From: Ochotona curzoniae
Lineage: Eukaryota > Chordata > Mammalia > Lagomorpha > Ochotonidae
Direction: 5' to 3'
Assembly (NCBI RefSeq): GCF_017591425.1
Contig: NW_024465885.1
Coordinates: 33,116,501 to 33,180,500 of the forward strand
Length of the DNA stretch: 64,000 nucleotides
Under the pieces are notes generated by a model that made no database searches, was not told where the DNA came from, and saw only the letters and a program-made list of their open reading frames with translations. How positions within the stretch are numbered: the stretch's first letter is position 1; each line of letters starts with the position of its first letter. Made by a program: the position numbers and the translations under genes. Positions 12,151 to 22,870 of the stretch are shown piece after piece.

Positions 12151-14003
12151 AAGGAGAATCTTTTAAAGGATCATCTAATCCTAAGTGTATCAATTACCCT
12201 GAAGCCATTGCAAGCAACAATTGATTTATGACAGACCCCCAACATGTGAATCTATAACACGAATTTGAGGCCAGTAGCACTCAATTATAGAATATCAGAC
12301 AGCAAGTGTCAAATTAAGCAAAAAGCAATAATTCTCAAGGTTTATTACAGGTTCTGTTCTCTTCTAAAATGATGACAATTCCCCCAAGAAATGGCCCATG
12401 TATATGTTCATGCACTGTTAATTTCTGCAGCTAGCTAGAGATTCTTTTAATGATCTCTGTTCATCAAACTCTCATATCCAACTTCACATTTAGATTTGGT
12501 TTTTTGAAAAAGTAGAATGTTCCATGTGAGACCAATAGGCTCAATTGAGAACTAGTGATATCCCTCATAATTCATCTGATGAATGGAATCATTTGAGGGG
12601 AAATCTGTACACTTCAGAACTATAAACATAACTTCACATGTCATCATCCATGGGATGCAGTTGTATTTATTGTTTCTGATAATTATCTGACTCTTTAACT
12701 TCTCCATGCACAGCTTAGTCTAGTTTACTATTTGCTTCATGAACTATTGTAAAATCACCTGAGTAGCAAAATGGCATCAAAATCGGTCCTGTTCATATGT
12801 TCTTCATACAACCTGGACTCTCTCTGCAAAGCATGGAAATTGAATGGCTCAGTTGTTTCATAAGTTCCTTGACTGTTTTGTTATTAGGTTTAAAATAAAA
12901 ACAGACCTCTTTTTCTCTTGTTACGCATAAGACTTGAAGATTTGATTCCTTAATGTGCATCAAAAGAAGTTGCTGAAGGACTGCATTATTTGCTGTTAGA
13001 AGTAAGGGTCAGATTCTATTTAATTTTAAAATTCCATTTGTTTGTTCACAATTTTTTTTTTTATTTATTAACAAAAGTCAATGCCTGAGACAAATAATCT
13101 AAACTCGTTTATTTAAATTCCTCACAGTCATCTGTATGGTGCTTTAAGCATCTTTTCAAGATTTATAGAAAAATATATCCTTAATGATTTTCATTCAACC
13201 CACATTAATGCTTAGTTATTATGTCTTCATTTAATATTAAGTTATTAATATTTTAGTTATTATGCTTCCAGATGATGGGCAAAAATTATGGAAAGATAAA
13301 AAATGAACAACAGTGATTATTATATGTAGTGACATACTTGGTATATAGAAAAAAAAGAGAGAAAAGTAAGATAGTGAAGTTCTATTAAGTAGTAATAAAT
13401 CATTCAGCATCACTAATGAGTCATCTTAATGCATGGAATGTAAGAGATTATCCAGAGTGCAATTATACATAGGAAGACATTTATGTAGAATTCTTGATAA
13501 TAGGAAATTGCACGTTGCTTAGAGTATGGGGGAAAATTGTTTAGAAAAATTTGATAAGTCTGAGACAGAGTGAATAAGATGCAGAATACAATAATAGTTA
13601 ATCTCGGAGCCATATCCATGCAAAATGGATTAATCACTAGAATTATTATTTTTCATCTGATTAAAATGGGAATATTTTAGAGCATTTTGCAAACTATAGG
13701 TAGATAATAAGAATTTTAAAGCAATTATACCATTTCTTTCTTAGAATAGGGACTACAGATAGTGAGGGAACTGGCAAAAAGGGTTTGAAAACTGTTATAA
13801 AGGGGAATGATGGAGACACTGAGTTAAATAAGATGGCAATTATGCATTAAATAAAAAAGAGTAGAAACATATAAGGTGATTTTAAGATAAGCTCAAAAGA
13901 TGTGCTTATGTATTCAATGAAATTTGTGACAAAGATTTGTAAAAGAGTTTCACGAGTTTTAGAAAATTTGTATGTCTTTTATATTATCTTTTCTTTAAAA
14001 TGT
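12151..14003. other. AT-rich unique DNA, no gene seen
   Basis: About 1.85 kb without a young repeat. A 74-codon minus frame at 13413-13637 has hydrophobic-looking content, as AT-rich DNA commonly gives, and no recognisable family. An A/T tract at about 13050-13070 is the only simple repeat. Confidence 0.55.
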
Positions 14004-14013
14004 ATTTTATTTT

Positions 14014-14302
14014 GGGGTCCACCAGGGTAGCCTAGTGGCTAAACTCTGGGCCTTGCCTGTACCTGGTAGCCCCGCCTACCATCCACCTCCATTTTGTGGC
14101 CTGTGAAAACAGTTTTAGATGTCCCTGAAACTGTGTGGGAAACCTGGAAGAAGCTCCTGACTCCTGGTTTTGGATGGGCTCAGCTCCAGCCATTGTGGCC
14201 ACTTGGGGAGTGAACCAGCAGATGGAAGTTCTTTCGCTTTGTGTCTCCTTTTCTTTGTATATCTGACTTTCCAATACAAATAAATAAATTTTAAAAAACA
14301 GC
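14014..14302 (+). mobile_element. C-repeat SINE with target-site duplication
   Basis: Sense copy starting GGGGTCCACCAGGGTAGCC and ending TTTCCAATACAAATAAATAA plus A-run. The direct repeat ATTTTATTTT at 14004-14013 and 14303-14312 fits a short target-site duplication. The tRNA-like head lacks a clean B box because sequence around it is deleted. Confidence 0.88.
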
Positions 14303-14312
14303 ATTTTATTTT

Positions 14313-16306
14313 AGATATTGTCTTTATTTGCTTAACAGATTACAACTGATTCATTGAACTATAATTTTCTGATCCTTTTTATCATATTTATGTCTCAATT
14401 TCATGAGGGTGAAATTTTGATCATGATGGTTTTGCTATTTTTAATTTCATTAAATTAAATGCACTATTATTGTATTTATTGGTTAGCCAAATGCCATTTC
14501 TTTGATAACTCATGAAACTGCTTATTTTATATGCATTGCAGTTAAAGATGGTCCTTGATCAGCACTGCTAATTGTCTAGTTGCATTTCAAATGAAGACAA
14601 CTATTAATGTGACCTATGCTTACCATGATTTTCTGTAACTTTAAGAGTTTCCTCCAAAGGAATGGCAGCCTCCTAGAAGTAGTTGGTTGTTTAGAAATAG
14701 AATAATGACAATTGTTTGAAACACTATACTTGATTCTAGTCTTATTTCAATGTTCAGTTTTAGTGTCAATGAAACATTTGGCTTACCCTGAGGTATATTT
14801 GTCAGGCACAAAGGCTGTAGAAATGCTTGGTGAAACCTGAGTAATTCTAGCTCTGATTCCAAATACGTCATGCAACAAAATTATAAGAAACATAATTTGG
14901 AAAAACTTGAAACAAAACAAATGGCATACCCCTCTAAAATGAAGAGGTCAAGTACACTTTTTAAAACTCATGGCAAAGCTGAAAAGACTTATTTTTAAAA
15001 ATGAACCTGTTTTTGCTCCTAAGTTATATGATAAGTATCTTTATGTGATCAAGACATGTTCAGGCAACAGATGTAAAAAAGATAATAGCAAATGAACTAA
15101 TCTTAAACTACCCTAATGTATCTGCCTTCCACAGAAAGGCAGTAAAAGAAAGAGGACTGTTGTTATTCTGTGGAAAATAAATTATGAAATTCTAAAGTTG
15201 TGCCAATAAAAACAGAAAAGTGATGAAATGAGCGATATTGATCATTTTAGGCAGCTGGCTTCAGTAATTTAGTCTGCTCAAAAGAAATGTTTATAGTAAG
15301 AATCAGCAGCAGATGTAAGTTACTAATTAATGATTGTGGGAATAAACTCCCTTCTAAAATATAACAGGATGCATATTTTGGACCTGATATGTAGTAGAGG
15401 AAACTTTGTCTGTGTCTAAATGACTATTTGTACAGGAGATGACTCTTTCTCTCATCACAGGTATGCATTGCTGCTTATTTACCCATTAAAAACAAATAAA
15501 TGACAATAACAGACTTAATTCACATTTTGGCTGATTCTTTTGATTTAGTTTTCTTTTTATTCAAGAATCTCAAGTGCAGAGTCTCATCCTAAAGGTTTCT
15601 TGCTGTTTAGCTGGCATTCTTTAAAACAAGTAGTGTTTCAAAATAGTCAACAATACCCGGTTGATGCAGCAATTGCTTTGGTTTCCAAATTACATTTGAT
15701 CTTAGTCAATGTGCCACAAAGTGTATGGTTTCCAAAATAGCTAATCAGGATTTGTCAGGCTGTTTTTTTTTAGTTAATTGTTAACTTTGGAGAAGTTAAC
15801 TTAAAATTGGTTTGCTCTTCTCTCATATTTTTCCTGTAACAGAATGCTTTTTAGTATTATTTTCTAGTAGTATTTCACAGACTGTAATTACATTTTAAAC
15901 TCAGTGAGCGTAGTGTTTGATTTATCATTTTTGTAAAAATATTTTTTAATCAACAAGACAGTAAAGTAAGGAAAGGATGCTCAATAATATATTCTACAAA
16001 TCTGTAATTAAAAAGATTTGCAAATATTGGTGAATCAATATTCATTGAAGTTATTAAAATATTCCTAAGAAGCTTATAAGATGCAATATTTATCAATACT
16101 CATTCATTAACACAAAGATAGGCATCAATTTTTCTATTTTTGCCCATTTATGCAATTAAAATTTCAAAGGTTTCCAAACTCATGTTTTTTTCCTACTGCA
16201 ACTACAAAAGATTTAACATCCAAGCGATTGAAACCATCTTGAATCTTTCAGCACTTCATTGCTTTATGTTTTAGCGCATGCTGTGAAGTAACGTCTTTTT
16301 TAAAAA
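14313..16306. other. AT-rich unique DNA, no gene seen
   Basis: About 2 kb of single-copy-looking sequence. No recognisable repeat, RNA or coding exon. Open frames are short and lack motifs. Confidence 0.55.
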
Positions 16307-16316
16307 TCATTGTTTA

Positions 16317-17036
16317 TTGCCTGGCTCTGGCTCTGGGTCCCTACCCTCCCTCACGGTGACCATTAGGATCGCTCCAGTAACCCCTCAAAACAAACAAATA
16401 TACAAACAAACAAAAAATCTAGAATGGACAGACAACAACATGGAAAGCTTAGAATCAGACAGGAAACGGCCAGCGTGAACCCAAACATGCCTCACTAGGT
16501 GGGACACAAAGATTAGTTACGCCTCACTGGGGTATTGGGGATTTCTCTGCACATCCATCCTAAAAAAAAAATGTACTGTACCTAAACTGATAACTGTATG
16601 GAATCAGGTTGAATATAAACCAAACTTGAAATATCTAAGAAGTCACAGGATGTAGTTAAGCAACCGCATTTTCCTATAAACATACTATTAATCAATACCA
16701 TGTCAATTAATGTCAAAAGGTTGTAAATGGCTGTTGATGTTATGTCAGGGCCTTTAATTGATTGCGATGATACATTGCTGGCTTTACCTTCAGACCAGAG
16801 ATGGTCTCACCAAGAAATCGTTGAACCCACTAGGATAATAAGACACTGGACTTTATGCCTGGTAAATACTTCCAATGAAAGAACCTCAACTAAATTTGAA
16901 CTGTGGTAACGCAGCAAGGTGGAGAAATCCACCATGGGGAGAGGGTTCGGGGAGGGGTGGGGGAAATCCCAGTGCCCATAACACTGTGTCACATAATGCA
17001 ATGCGATTAATAAAATAAATTAATTAATTTAAAAAC
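16317..17036 (+). mobile_element. 5'-truncated LINE-1, 3' UTR only, with target-site duplication
   Basis: About 720 bases of lagomorph LINE-1 3' UTR in sense orientation. It contains a C-rich start (CCTACCCTCCCTCACGGTG), an AAACAAACAAA stretch, the block around GTTGATGTTATGTCAGGGCC, the 'accagagatggtctcaccaagaaat' segment shared with the 28.3-28.6 kb copy, the G-rich GGGGAGGGGTGGGGGAAATC and a TAAAATAAATTAATTAATTT tail. TCATTGTTTA flanks it at 16307-16316 and 17037-17046, a target-site duplication. No ORF2 is included. The 60-codon frame inside is UTR sequence. Confidence 0.85.
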
Positions 17037-17087
17037 TCATTGTTTAATGAGAGTTCAACAATAATGCATATGAAGAGAAAATTTGAA

Positions 17088-17402
17088 GGGCCCAGGGCGG
17101 TAGCATAGTGACTGAAGTCCTTGCCTTGCATGTGCCAAGATCCCATATTGCTGCCTGTTTCTATCTCAGCTGCTCCAGTTCCCATGCAGCTCCCTGCTTG
17201 TGGCCTGGGAAAGCAGTCAAGAATGACCCAAGACCTGCACCCGTGTGGGAAACATGGAGGAAGCTCCTGGTTTTGGATCAGCTCAGCTTTGACCGTTGGG
17301 TCCACTTGGAGAGTAAACCAGGAGATGGAAGACCTTTTCTTTGTCTCTTCTTCTCTTTGTAAGTCTGACTTTCCAATGAAATAAATAAACAAATCATTTA
17401 AA
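17088..17402 (+). mobile_element. C-repeat SINE, sense
   Basis: The head GGGCCCAGGGCGGTAGCATAG, TGCTTGTGGCCTGGGAAAGC and TTTCCAATGAAATAAATAAA place this as full length. The B box area reads TTTCTATCTCAG and is damaged. Long frames on both strands (84, 87 and 150 codons) are SINE artefacts. I see no convincing target-site duplication. Confidence 0.9.
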
Positions 17403-18269
17403 AAGGGAGGAATTATAAAATGATTTAAAATTCTATAATAAAATAAATGTTTCATTTTATTTCCTTTTGTTCCCATAACGTTTTGAAGTCTTCTTTTGTT
17501 GGGGAATGGAAGACAAAGAGTTTATATAGGCTTTCAATGCTTTAATGAGAACAATAGTTAGATAAATATTTCTAAGGGATATTTGAGTTTAAATTTCTCT
17601 TGCACATTAAGCCACACATACACAAGAGTGTTTGCTTTGTGATTTAATCTTAGATCCTCTTTAACAGCTGATAGACTTTTCAAAACTTTAAATAAGTTGT
17701 GAATATTTTTATTATAAGACTCATGTTTTATTATTGAAACAGTTTTAAATGATAAAAAATGTAGAATTATGATACTGAGGAGGAAATTTAACATCATTAT
17801 CACTTGTTAATCAGAATTTACATAAAAATTGATAAGGTAATTTTTAATAATTTTTGACTTAATTACCATTGTCTTTTTACTTCACTATGGGTTATGGATA
17901 GATTCCAATAGTACATGTTTTACAGTTAAATCATGAAACATAAGTGAACATAATTTGAGAAATTAAAGTTAATTTCTTACTAAAGTATTTGTGGTTTAGG
18001 ACTGAAAAACAGAGTGTTCCTATGCATTTTAGGACATTTGAATTGATAAGTAAGTGATAATTTACTACCTAATTTTGTACTTACATTATTTTTGAAATGT
18101 TGGCCATATGTAAATTTTGGAACTACTATAAAAGTTCTCAACATATTATTAGATGATATAGCTGAAAAATATTCTCGGCTGACTCTGCTAACCCATGAAC
18201 AGCTTCACCATTTGGTTATAAACTTAGTTATATTCAATAACTAAGTTATTGGGTCACGTGATAGGAATC
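17403..18269. other. AT-rich unique DNA, nothing recognised
   Basis: No young repeat or credible gene. An 81-codon minus frame at 17558-17803 is without a recognised motif. Confidence 0.55.
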
Positions 18270-18283
18270 AAAAAGTTGACACA
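18270..18283. repeat. Outer target-site duplication, left copy
   Basis: AAAAAGTTGACACA, repeated exactly at 18972-18985 beyond the second SINE. It brackets the two-SINE stack and defines the original insertion site. Confidence 0.93.
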
Positions 18284-18629
18284 GGGCCCGGCGCGGTGGC
18301 ACAGTGGTTAAGGTCCTCGCCTTGCACGCCCAGGATCCCATATGGGCACCGGTTCTAATCCCGGCAGCTCCACTTCCCATCCAGCGCCCTGCCTGTGGCC
18401 CGGGAAAGCAGTTGAGGACGGCCCAAAGCTTTGGGACCCTGCACCTGCGTAGGAGACCCGGAAGAGGCTCCTAGCTTTGCATAGGCATAGTATCGGCCTT
18501 TGCGGTTCACTTGGGGAGTGAATCATCGGATGGAAGATCTTCTTCTCTGTCTCTCCTCTCTGTATATCTGCCTTTCCAATAAAAATAAAATAATAACAAT
18601 AAAAATAAATCTTAAAAAAAAAAAAAAAA
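18284..18629 (+). mobile_element. Young C-repeat SINE, first of a stacked pair
   Basis: Nearly intact copy starting GGGCCCGGCGCGGTGGC. A-box-like TGGCACAGTGG lies at 18297-18307 and the B box GGTTCTAATCC at 18351-18361. It ends TTTCCAATAAAAATAAAATA plus a long A tail. Its CpG-rich head is preserved, a sign of recent insertion. The left target-site duplication is 18270-18283. A partial right copy (A-run plus GTTG, 18630-18633) separates it from the next SINE. Confidence 0.95.
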
Positions 18630-18633
18630 GTTG

Positions 18634-18976
18634 GGCCCGGCGCGGTGGCGCAAGTGGTTAAAGGTCCTCGCCTTGCACGCCCGGGATCCCATATGGGCGC
18701 CAGTTCTAATCCCGGCAGCCCCGCTTCCCTTCCAGCTCCCTGCCTGTGGCCTGGGAAAGCAGTGGAGGACGTCCCAAAGCTTTGGGAACCTGCACCCACG
18801 TGGGAGACCCAGAAGAGGCTCCTGGCTTCGGATCGGCATAGCATCGGCCCGTTGCGCTCACTTGGGGAGTGAATCATCGGACGGAAGATCTTCCTCTCTG
18901 TCTCTCCTCTCTGTATATCCGCCTTTCCAATGAAAAAATAATAAAAATAAATCTTAAAAAAAAAAAAAAAAAAAAA
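18634..18976 (+). mobile_element. Young C-repeat SINE, second of a stacked pair
   Basis: Very close to the copy at 49772, with the same 3' variant TTTCCAATGAAAAAATAATA. A-box-like GGTGGCGCAAGTGG is at 18644-18657. The B box is at 18702-18712 with its first base G changed to A. An A-run plus GTTG precedes it (18625-18633) and follows it (to 18980), so it appears to have inserted into the right target-site copy of the first SINE. The 189-codon minus frame across the pair is antisense SINE. Confidence 0.95.
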
Positions 18977-18985
18977 GTTGACACA
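18972..18985. repeat. Outer target-site duplication, right copy
   Basis: AAAAAGTTGACACA, identical to 18270-18283. The A-run of the duplication merges with the SINE tail. Confidence 0.93.
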
Positions 18986-19244
18986 GCACTAAAGGTTATC
19001 CATAAATTACATGGACTTTTTAAGTTTCCTCATATCACCAAAAATACAGCAAATTATAAAAAATGTAAAATAGAAATATTAGCTATTTTCTGCAGTATGT
19101 AGAGTCTGTAGTAAGAATAATAGACTCAGGATGAGACATATCATCATTATTGATGAGTTATTAATGAAAGCTTAAGTCTTCTGAGTTACACACATTTTTG
19201 CTTATCTCCATGCACTTTAAGTTATAGCAATAAATCTCCATTTT

Positions 19245-19364
19245 TTTTAAAGATTTATTTTTATTATTTTTTTTTATTGGAAAGGTGGATATACAGAGAG
19301 GAGAGACAGAGAGGAAGATCTTCCGTCCGATGATACACTCCTCAAGTGAGCGCAACGGCCGATG
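19245..19364 (-). mobile_element. 5'-truncated young SINE with target-site duplication
   Basis: Only the 3' ~120 bases of a young C-repeat SINE are present, antisense: TTTTAAAGATTTATTTTTATTATT, ATTGGAAAGGTGGATATACAG, GAAGATCTTCCGTCCGATGAT, stopping in GAGCGCAACGGCCGATG (blocks shown separately). Flanks TAAATCTCCATTTT (19231-19244) and TAAAGCTCCATTTT (19365-19378) differ by one base and mark the duplication. Sequence is close to the 31452 copy. Confidence 0.92.
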
Positions 19365-19378
19365 TAAAGCTCCATTTT

Positions 19379-20372
19379 AATATCCATTGACCTCACTATG
19401 AACAACCACTGATATTGTGTTTGTCAGTTTTCCTCCTGTGCATGATTTGATCTTTCTGTCACTTATCAGATTCAACATTGCCAATTATCAAGGACCATAT
19501 CACACTGTTTAGTGAAAGCATAGTATGTTACTGTTAGAAGGTATTCAAAATTATTTAAAATTTGTTATGTATTCAACCTTCATTGTGTGGTGATTGATGA
19601 GGCAAGAGTTGTTATGTGAAATAGGTTTTATGACTGAAAGCTGTTGAATAAATAATAGAGTACAAGCTATTATTAAGTAAGTAATTTGTGTTTTCCAATT
19701 TTCTTTCCCCAATAAGATTCTGGAAACCCTCCAAAGTCATTTATGAAGCTTAAATTACCTTATTTATGAATAGAGGCCATAGCACAACAAAAAGTAAAAC
19801 TACAGAACAATATCATCAGTGAACCTAACAGAAAAATCTTCAACAACATATTATCAAATTGAGTCTAATCACATCAAAGGAGATCATGCACACGGGCAAG
19901 TGAAATTTATCTCAGGTATTTAGATATGGTTCAACAAACACAAATTGAAAATGTGATATATGACATCAACAATACAAACGAAAAAAAAATGTCATCTCCA
20001 TAGATACAGCTAAAGGGTTTGATAGAATCAAGCATCCTTTCATGGTAAAAGCTTTAGGTATAGAAAGAACGCACCTCAGCATATAAAATCAACATCATCA
20101 TAAAGGGGGAAAACATGAAAGTGTTATCACTAATGTCCACTCACATTACTCTTATCCATGTACAGTCCTGGAACATTTCTGATCTTTCTAGATCAGAATG
20201 GTAGAAGTAAAAGTAGCCCATTTGCATGATACATGATTTTATGTATAGGGAACCAAAAGCCTTTATCTGGAGACTATTACTACTGATAAAAAAAAAAAAA
20301 GCATATAATATGTAGGATGCAATCTCAGAACAGAAAGGCATTAGCATTTTATACAGCAATATTGGTTTTGGT
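19379..20372. other. AT-rich unique DNA, nothing recognised
   Basis: Single-copy-looking sequence with a poly(A) of about 13 at 20288-20300 and a short (TA) run near 20390. A minus frame of 108 codons at 20141-20467 starts in the SINE next door and runs through AT-rich DNA. Confidence 0.5.
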
Positions 20373-20387
20373 AAGAGGGAGATTTCT

Positions 20388-20701
20388 TTATATATATATG
20401 TATTGTTTTTATTTGAAAGGCAGAAATACAGAGAGGAAGATCTGCCATCCAATGGTTCACTCCCCAAGCGGTCGCAATGGCTGGAGCTGAGCCAATCCGA
20501 AGCCAGGAGCCAGGAGGTCTTCCATGTCTCCCATGCTTGTACAGGGTCCCAAGGCCTTGGGCCCTTCCTCCACTGCTTTCCCAGGCCTCAAGCAGGGAGC
20601 TGGATGGGAAGCGGGGCCGCTGGGATTAGAACCCACACCCATCAGGGATCCTGGCGTATTCAAGGCAAGGACTTTAGGTGCTAGCCCATTGCGCCAGGCC
20701 C
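20388..20701 (-). mobile_element. C-repeat SINE with target-site duplication
   Basis: Antisense full-length copy: TTTTTATTTGAAAGGCAGAA, GAAGCCAGGAGCCAGGAGG, CTGCTTTCCCAGGCC, ending CCATTGCGCCAGGCC. AAGAGGGAGATTTCT (20373-20387) and AAGAGGGGAATTTCT (20702-20716) are a target-site duplication with two differences. Frames of 64-93 codons within it are SINE sequence. Confidence 0.92.
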
Positions 20702-20760
20702 AAGAGGGGAATTTCTAATTCATAATAATACAAAGAGTAATCTCATTCATAATATCATAG

Positions 20761-20774
20761 CATTAAATATATTG
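20761..20774. repeat. Target-site duplication of tRNA-fragment insertion, left
   Basis: CATTAAATATATTG, repeated as CATTAAATATATCG at 20811-20824 (one difference). It brackets the 36 bp tRNA-like insert. Confidence 0.8.
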
Positions 20775-20810
20775 TAAAGCAGCTATGCTAACCACTATAC
20801 CACCATGCTA
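20775..20810 (-). pseudogene. Retroposed 5' half of tRNA-Gly (UCC type)
   Basis: On the minus strand these 36 bases read as the 5' half of a tRNA: the D-stem/A-box part TGGTATAGTGGTTAG followed by CATAGCTGC, ending at the anticodon stem-loop. A 27-base core matches, from memory, the vertebrate tRNA-Gly(TCC) 5' half. The first bases (one substitution, one deletion) and last bases differ. There is no 3' half, no poly(A) tail, and flanking 14 bp direct repeats exist. It is therefore an inserted fragment, not a working tRNA gene. Alternative: another tRNA with a similar D-arm, such as a Glu or Asp type, but the CATAGCTGC part favours Gly. Confidence 0.75.
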
Positions 20811-20824
20811 CATTAAATATATCG
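20811..20824. repeat. Target-site duplication of tRNA-fragment insertion, right
   Basis: CATTAAATATATCG, matching 20761-20774 at 13 of 14 positions. Confidence 0.8.
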
Positions 20825-21306
20825 GGATGTATTTAAACAAAATTTTGATAATATTCTGATAATATTTTTAGTTAATGCAAAATCACAAAGTAAAGAAAAG
20901 TTTCTGATTCTGCATTTGTTCTAGAGAATAATGATTATTTTGTAAAAGCAGTACTGAGTAGCTAGTGTAAACAATCACTCCCAGGTATTAATTTGGTATC
21001 AATAACACTTGCCATTATTTTTCAATATTTTAGGTACAATTATTTTATTGAAAGTGATCAAAATCTGCAATCACGTAATTACACCAAAAACTCATTTTTG
21101 AGCAATAAGAAAATTCATACATGGCATTATATTTATGGTTCTGCATTAACATAAATTTTACTAATTTAATAGCTAAACACAAAGTTTTCATTGCTGCAGG
21201 AAATGCTACATAATTAAGTAAATAAAATATTCTGCCCATTGCTGTTGAATCTTTTTAAGAAGCTCAAACTGCATGATATAGTATATTCATTCACTGGATG
21301 TAATAC
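20825..21306. other. AT-rich unique DNA, nothing recognised
   Basis: No repeat or gene recognised. A 64-codon minus frame at 21045-21239 lacks any motif. Confidence 0.5.
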
Positions 21307-21317
21307 ATACTAGCTTT

Positions 21318-21631
21318 GGGGACAATATGTTGGGGCAGCAGACTAACCCTTTGCCCTGTGATGCTAGACTCCAATTAGGAACTAGTTCCTCTTCCAGCTA
21401 ACTTTTTAAGACTTAAATCTTTACTGATTGCCTGGGAAAACAGAAGAGGATGCCTTATGGCCTTGGCACCCTGCACCAACACAGGAGACCTAGAAGAGGC
21501 TTTTGGTTCCAAGTTTCAGAACAGCTCAGCTCTGGCCATCGCAGCCACTTGGGGAGTGAACCAGCTGAAGGATAAGCTTCTCTCTGCCTCTCCTTCTTTC
21601 TCTGTTAAATCTACTTTTGCAATAAAAATAA
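21318..21631 (+). mobile_element. C-repeat SINE, sense, with target-site duplication
   Basis: Diverged head, then GCCTGGGAAAACAGAAGAGG, CACTTGGGGAGTGAACC and TTTGCAATAAAAATAAAT. ATACTAGCTTT (21307-21317) and ATATTAGCTTT (21632-21642) fit a target-site duplication with one change. A short foreign-looking or rearranged stretch, TTTTTAAGACTTAAATC, lies in the middle. Confidence 0.82.
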
Positions 21632-21642
21632 ATATTAGCTTT

Positions 21643-22300
21643 ATAGAAGTAATATGTCATTATATCAGTAAAGTTGTTTCACTACAGAAAGCTTTGTCTT
21701 TTAATTCCTTATTTAAACAGAACTTCTGGTGCCATTGAGAGTTTAACTTTTTGTAATCCTTTTCCTTAAGCTTTTACAAGGCACTTTTCCTTTAAATTTT
21801 TCTTTATATACACAAAACAAATGGTATCTTTTATAGATCCAATCCTCTCTCTTTTTTAACCATTTATTGAACCTGATAGTATAGATTCCATCTAAATTGG
21901 CATCTAAATTGCAAAGAAGGAAAGCAAGCTTTACCTGTTTCCAAATGCCATGCTCATTTTAAAAACAATGTTCATTTTTAATCTTTTTCATTCATAGAAA
22001 GAAAACAGCTTTGTGTACCTTATGTATGTGGTTGGAAGACTAGAGTGCTGCTTAACATTCCACTTTCCCTCACTTCCTACCTCCTTCTGCTTCTTGCCTC
22101 ATGCTTATGTTAACTTTTACAAGGATATACTTGCAACTTTCTTTGTAATCACCCGTGCAGTCCTCCTCCGAATAACTCAGCAAGTGGTAAGTTTATGACA
22201 CAAGATAGATAAGGAGTATAGGCAATAATCTCAAAATCTCATTTTCTCTCATCTACATGACAATTGTTTTTGTAATATCTTTATTATAAGTTATCGAAAA
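21643..22300. other. AT-rich unique DNA, nothing recognised
   Basis: A 61-codon plus frame at 22013-22198 shows no recognised domain. No repeat family is visible. Confidence 0.5.
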
Positions 22301-22309
22301 TCATGGCAA

Positions 22310-22870
22310 ACACATTCATCTTTTGGTAATAGGTTATTTCACTAATAAAGATGTTCTCCAATTATACCCATCTTATTGAAAAGGAAGATTTCTTTCATTT
22401 TGCAGTCCAATAGGATTGTTCTCTGTATATAGACCACATTTTTTTCCAGTTGTCAGTTGATGGACATCTGACTTGATTCCATACTTCTATAAACATGTGG
22501 ACACATGTATTTGTGTTTTGTGTTCTAATTCGATTTCTTCAGTAATTTCCCTGGATTAGAATAACCGGATCATATGATAGATCCTTTTCTGATTTCTGAT
22601 GAATCAGCACACTGTTTATCAATCATGGATACACCCATTTATAGTTCCACCAACAGTGTATTAGGACACTTTATTCCCAACACCATTGTCAGCAGCAGCT
22701 ATGTTTGATTTGGGGGTGATAGCCATTGTAATACTGATGAGACCTCACCATGTTTTGTATTTGCATTTCCCCAATGGCTTGTTTTCCATTATATCTAGAA
22801 TTTTGTGCTTTATTATGCCACAGCATCTCTTTCATGGGAGACTTTATGAATCCAATTCTTTAAATGTGAT
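22310..22870 (-). mobile_element. Old LINE-1 3' region fragment, antisense
   Basis: The plus strand carries the familiar antisense LINE-1 order: CAGTTGATGGACATCTG, a 'tccatacttc' phrase, 'ggatcatatgatag', CCAACAGTGTATTAGG, and a 'tttgcatttcccc' phrase. These are complements of the ORF2 C-terminal/3' region found in mammalian L1s. It is strongly diverged, so old. No open ORF2 survives. Confidence 0.72.

Noticed and set aside
17024..17476. 150-codon minus-strand open reading frame
   Set aside because: Mostly the antisense of the SINE at 17088-17402.
18308..18877. 189-codon minus-strand open reading frame
   Set aside because: It lies across the two young antisense-read SINEs. Its protein repeats itself (GAGSQSFG…AFPGHRQGAG twice) and reappears wherever young SINEs occur (31.5 and 49.8 kb).
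20775..20810. Functional tRNA-Gly gene
   Set aside because: Only the 5' half is present. There is no T-arm, B box or acceptor complement, and it is flanked by target-site duplications.
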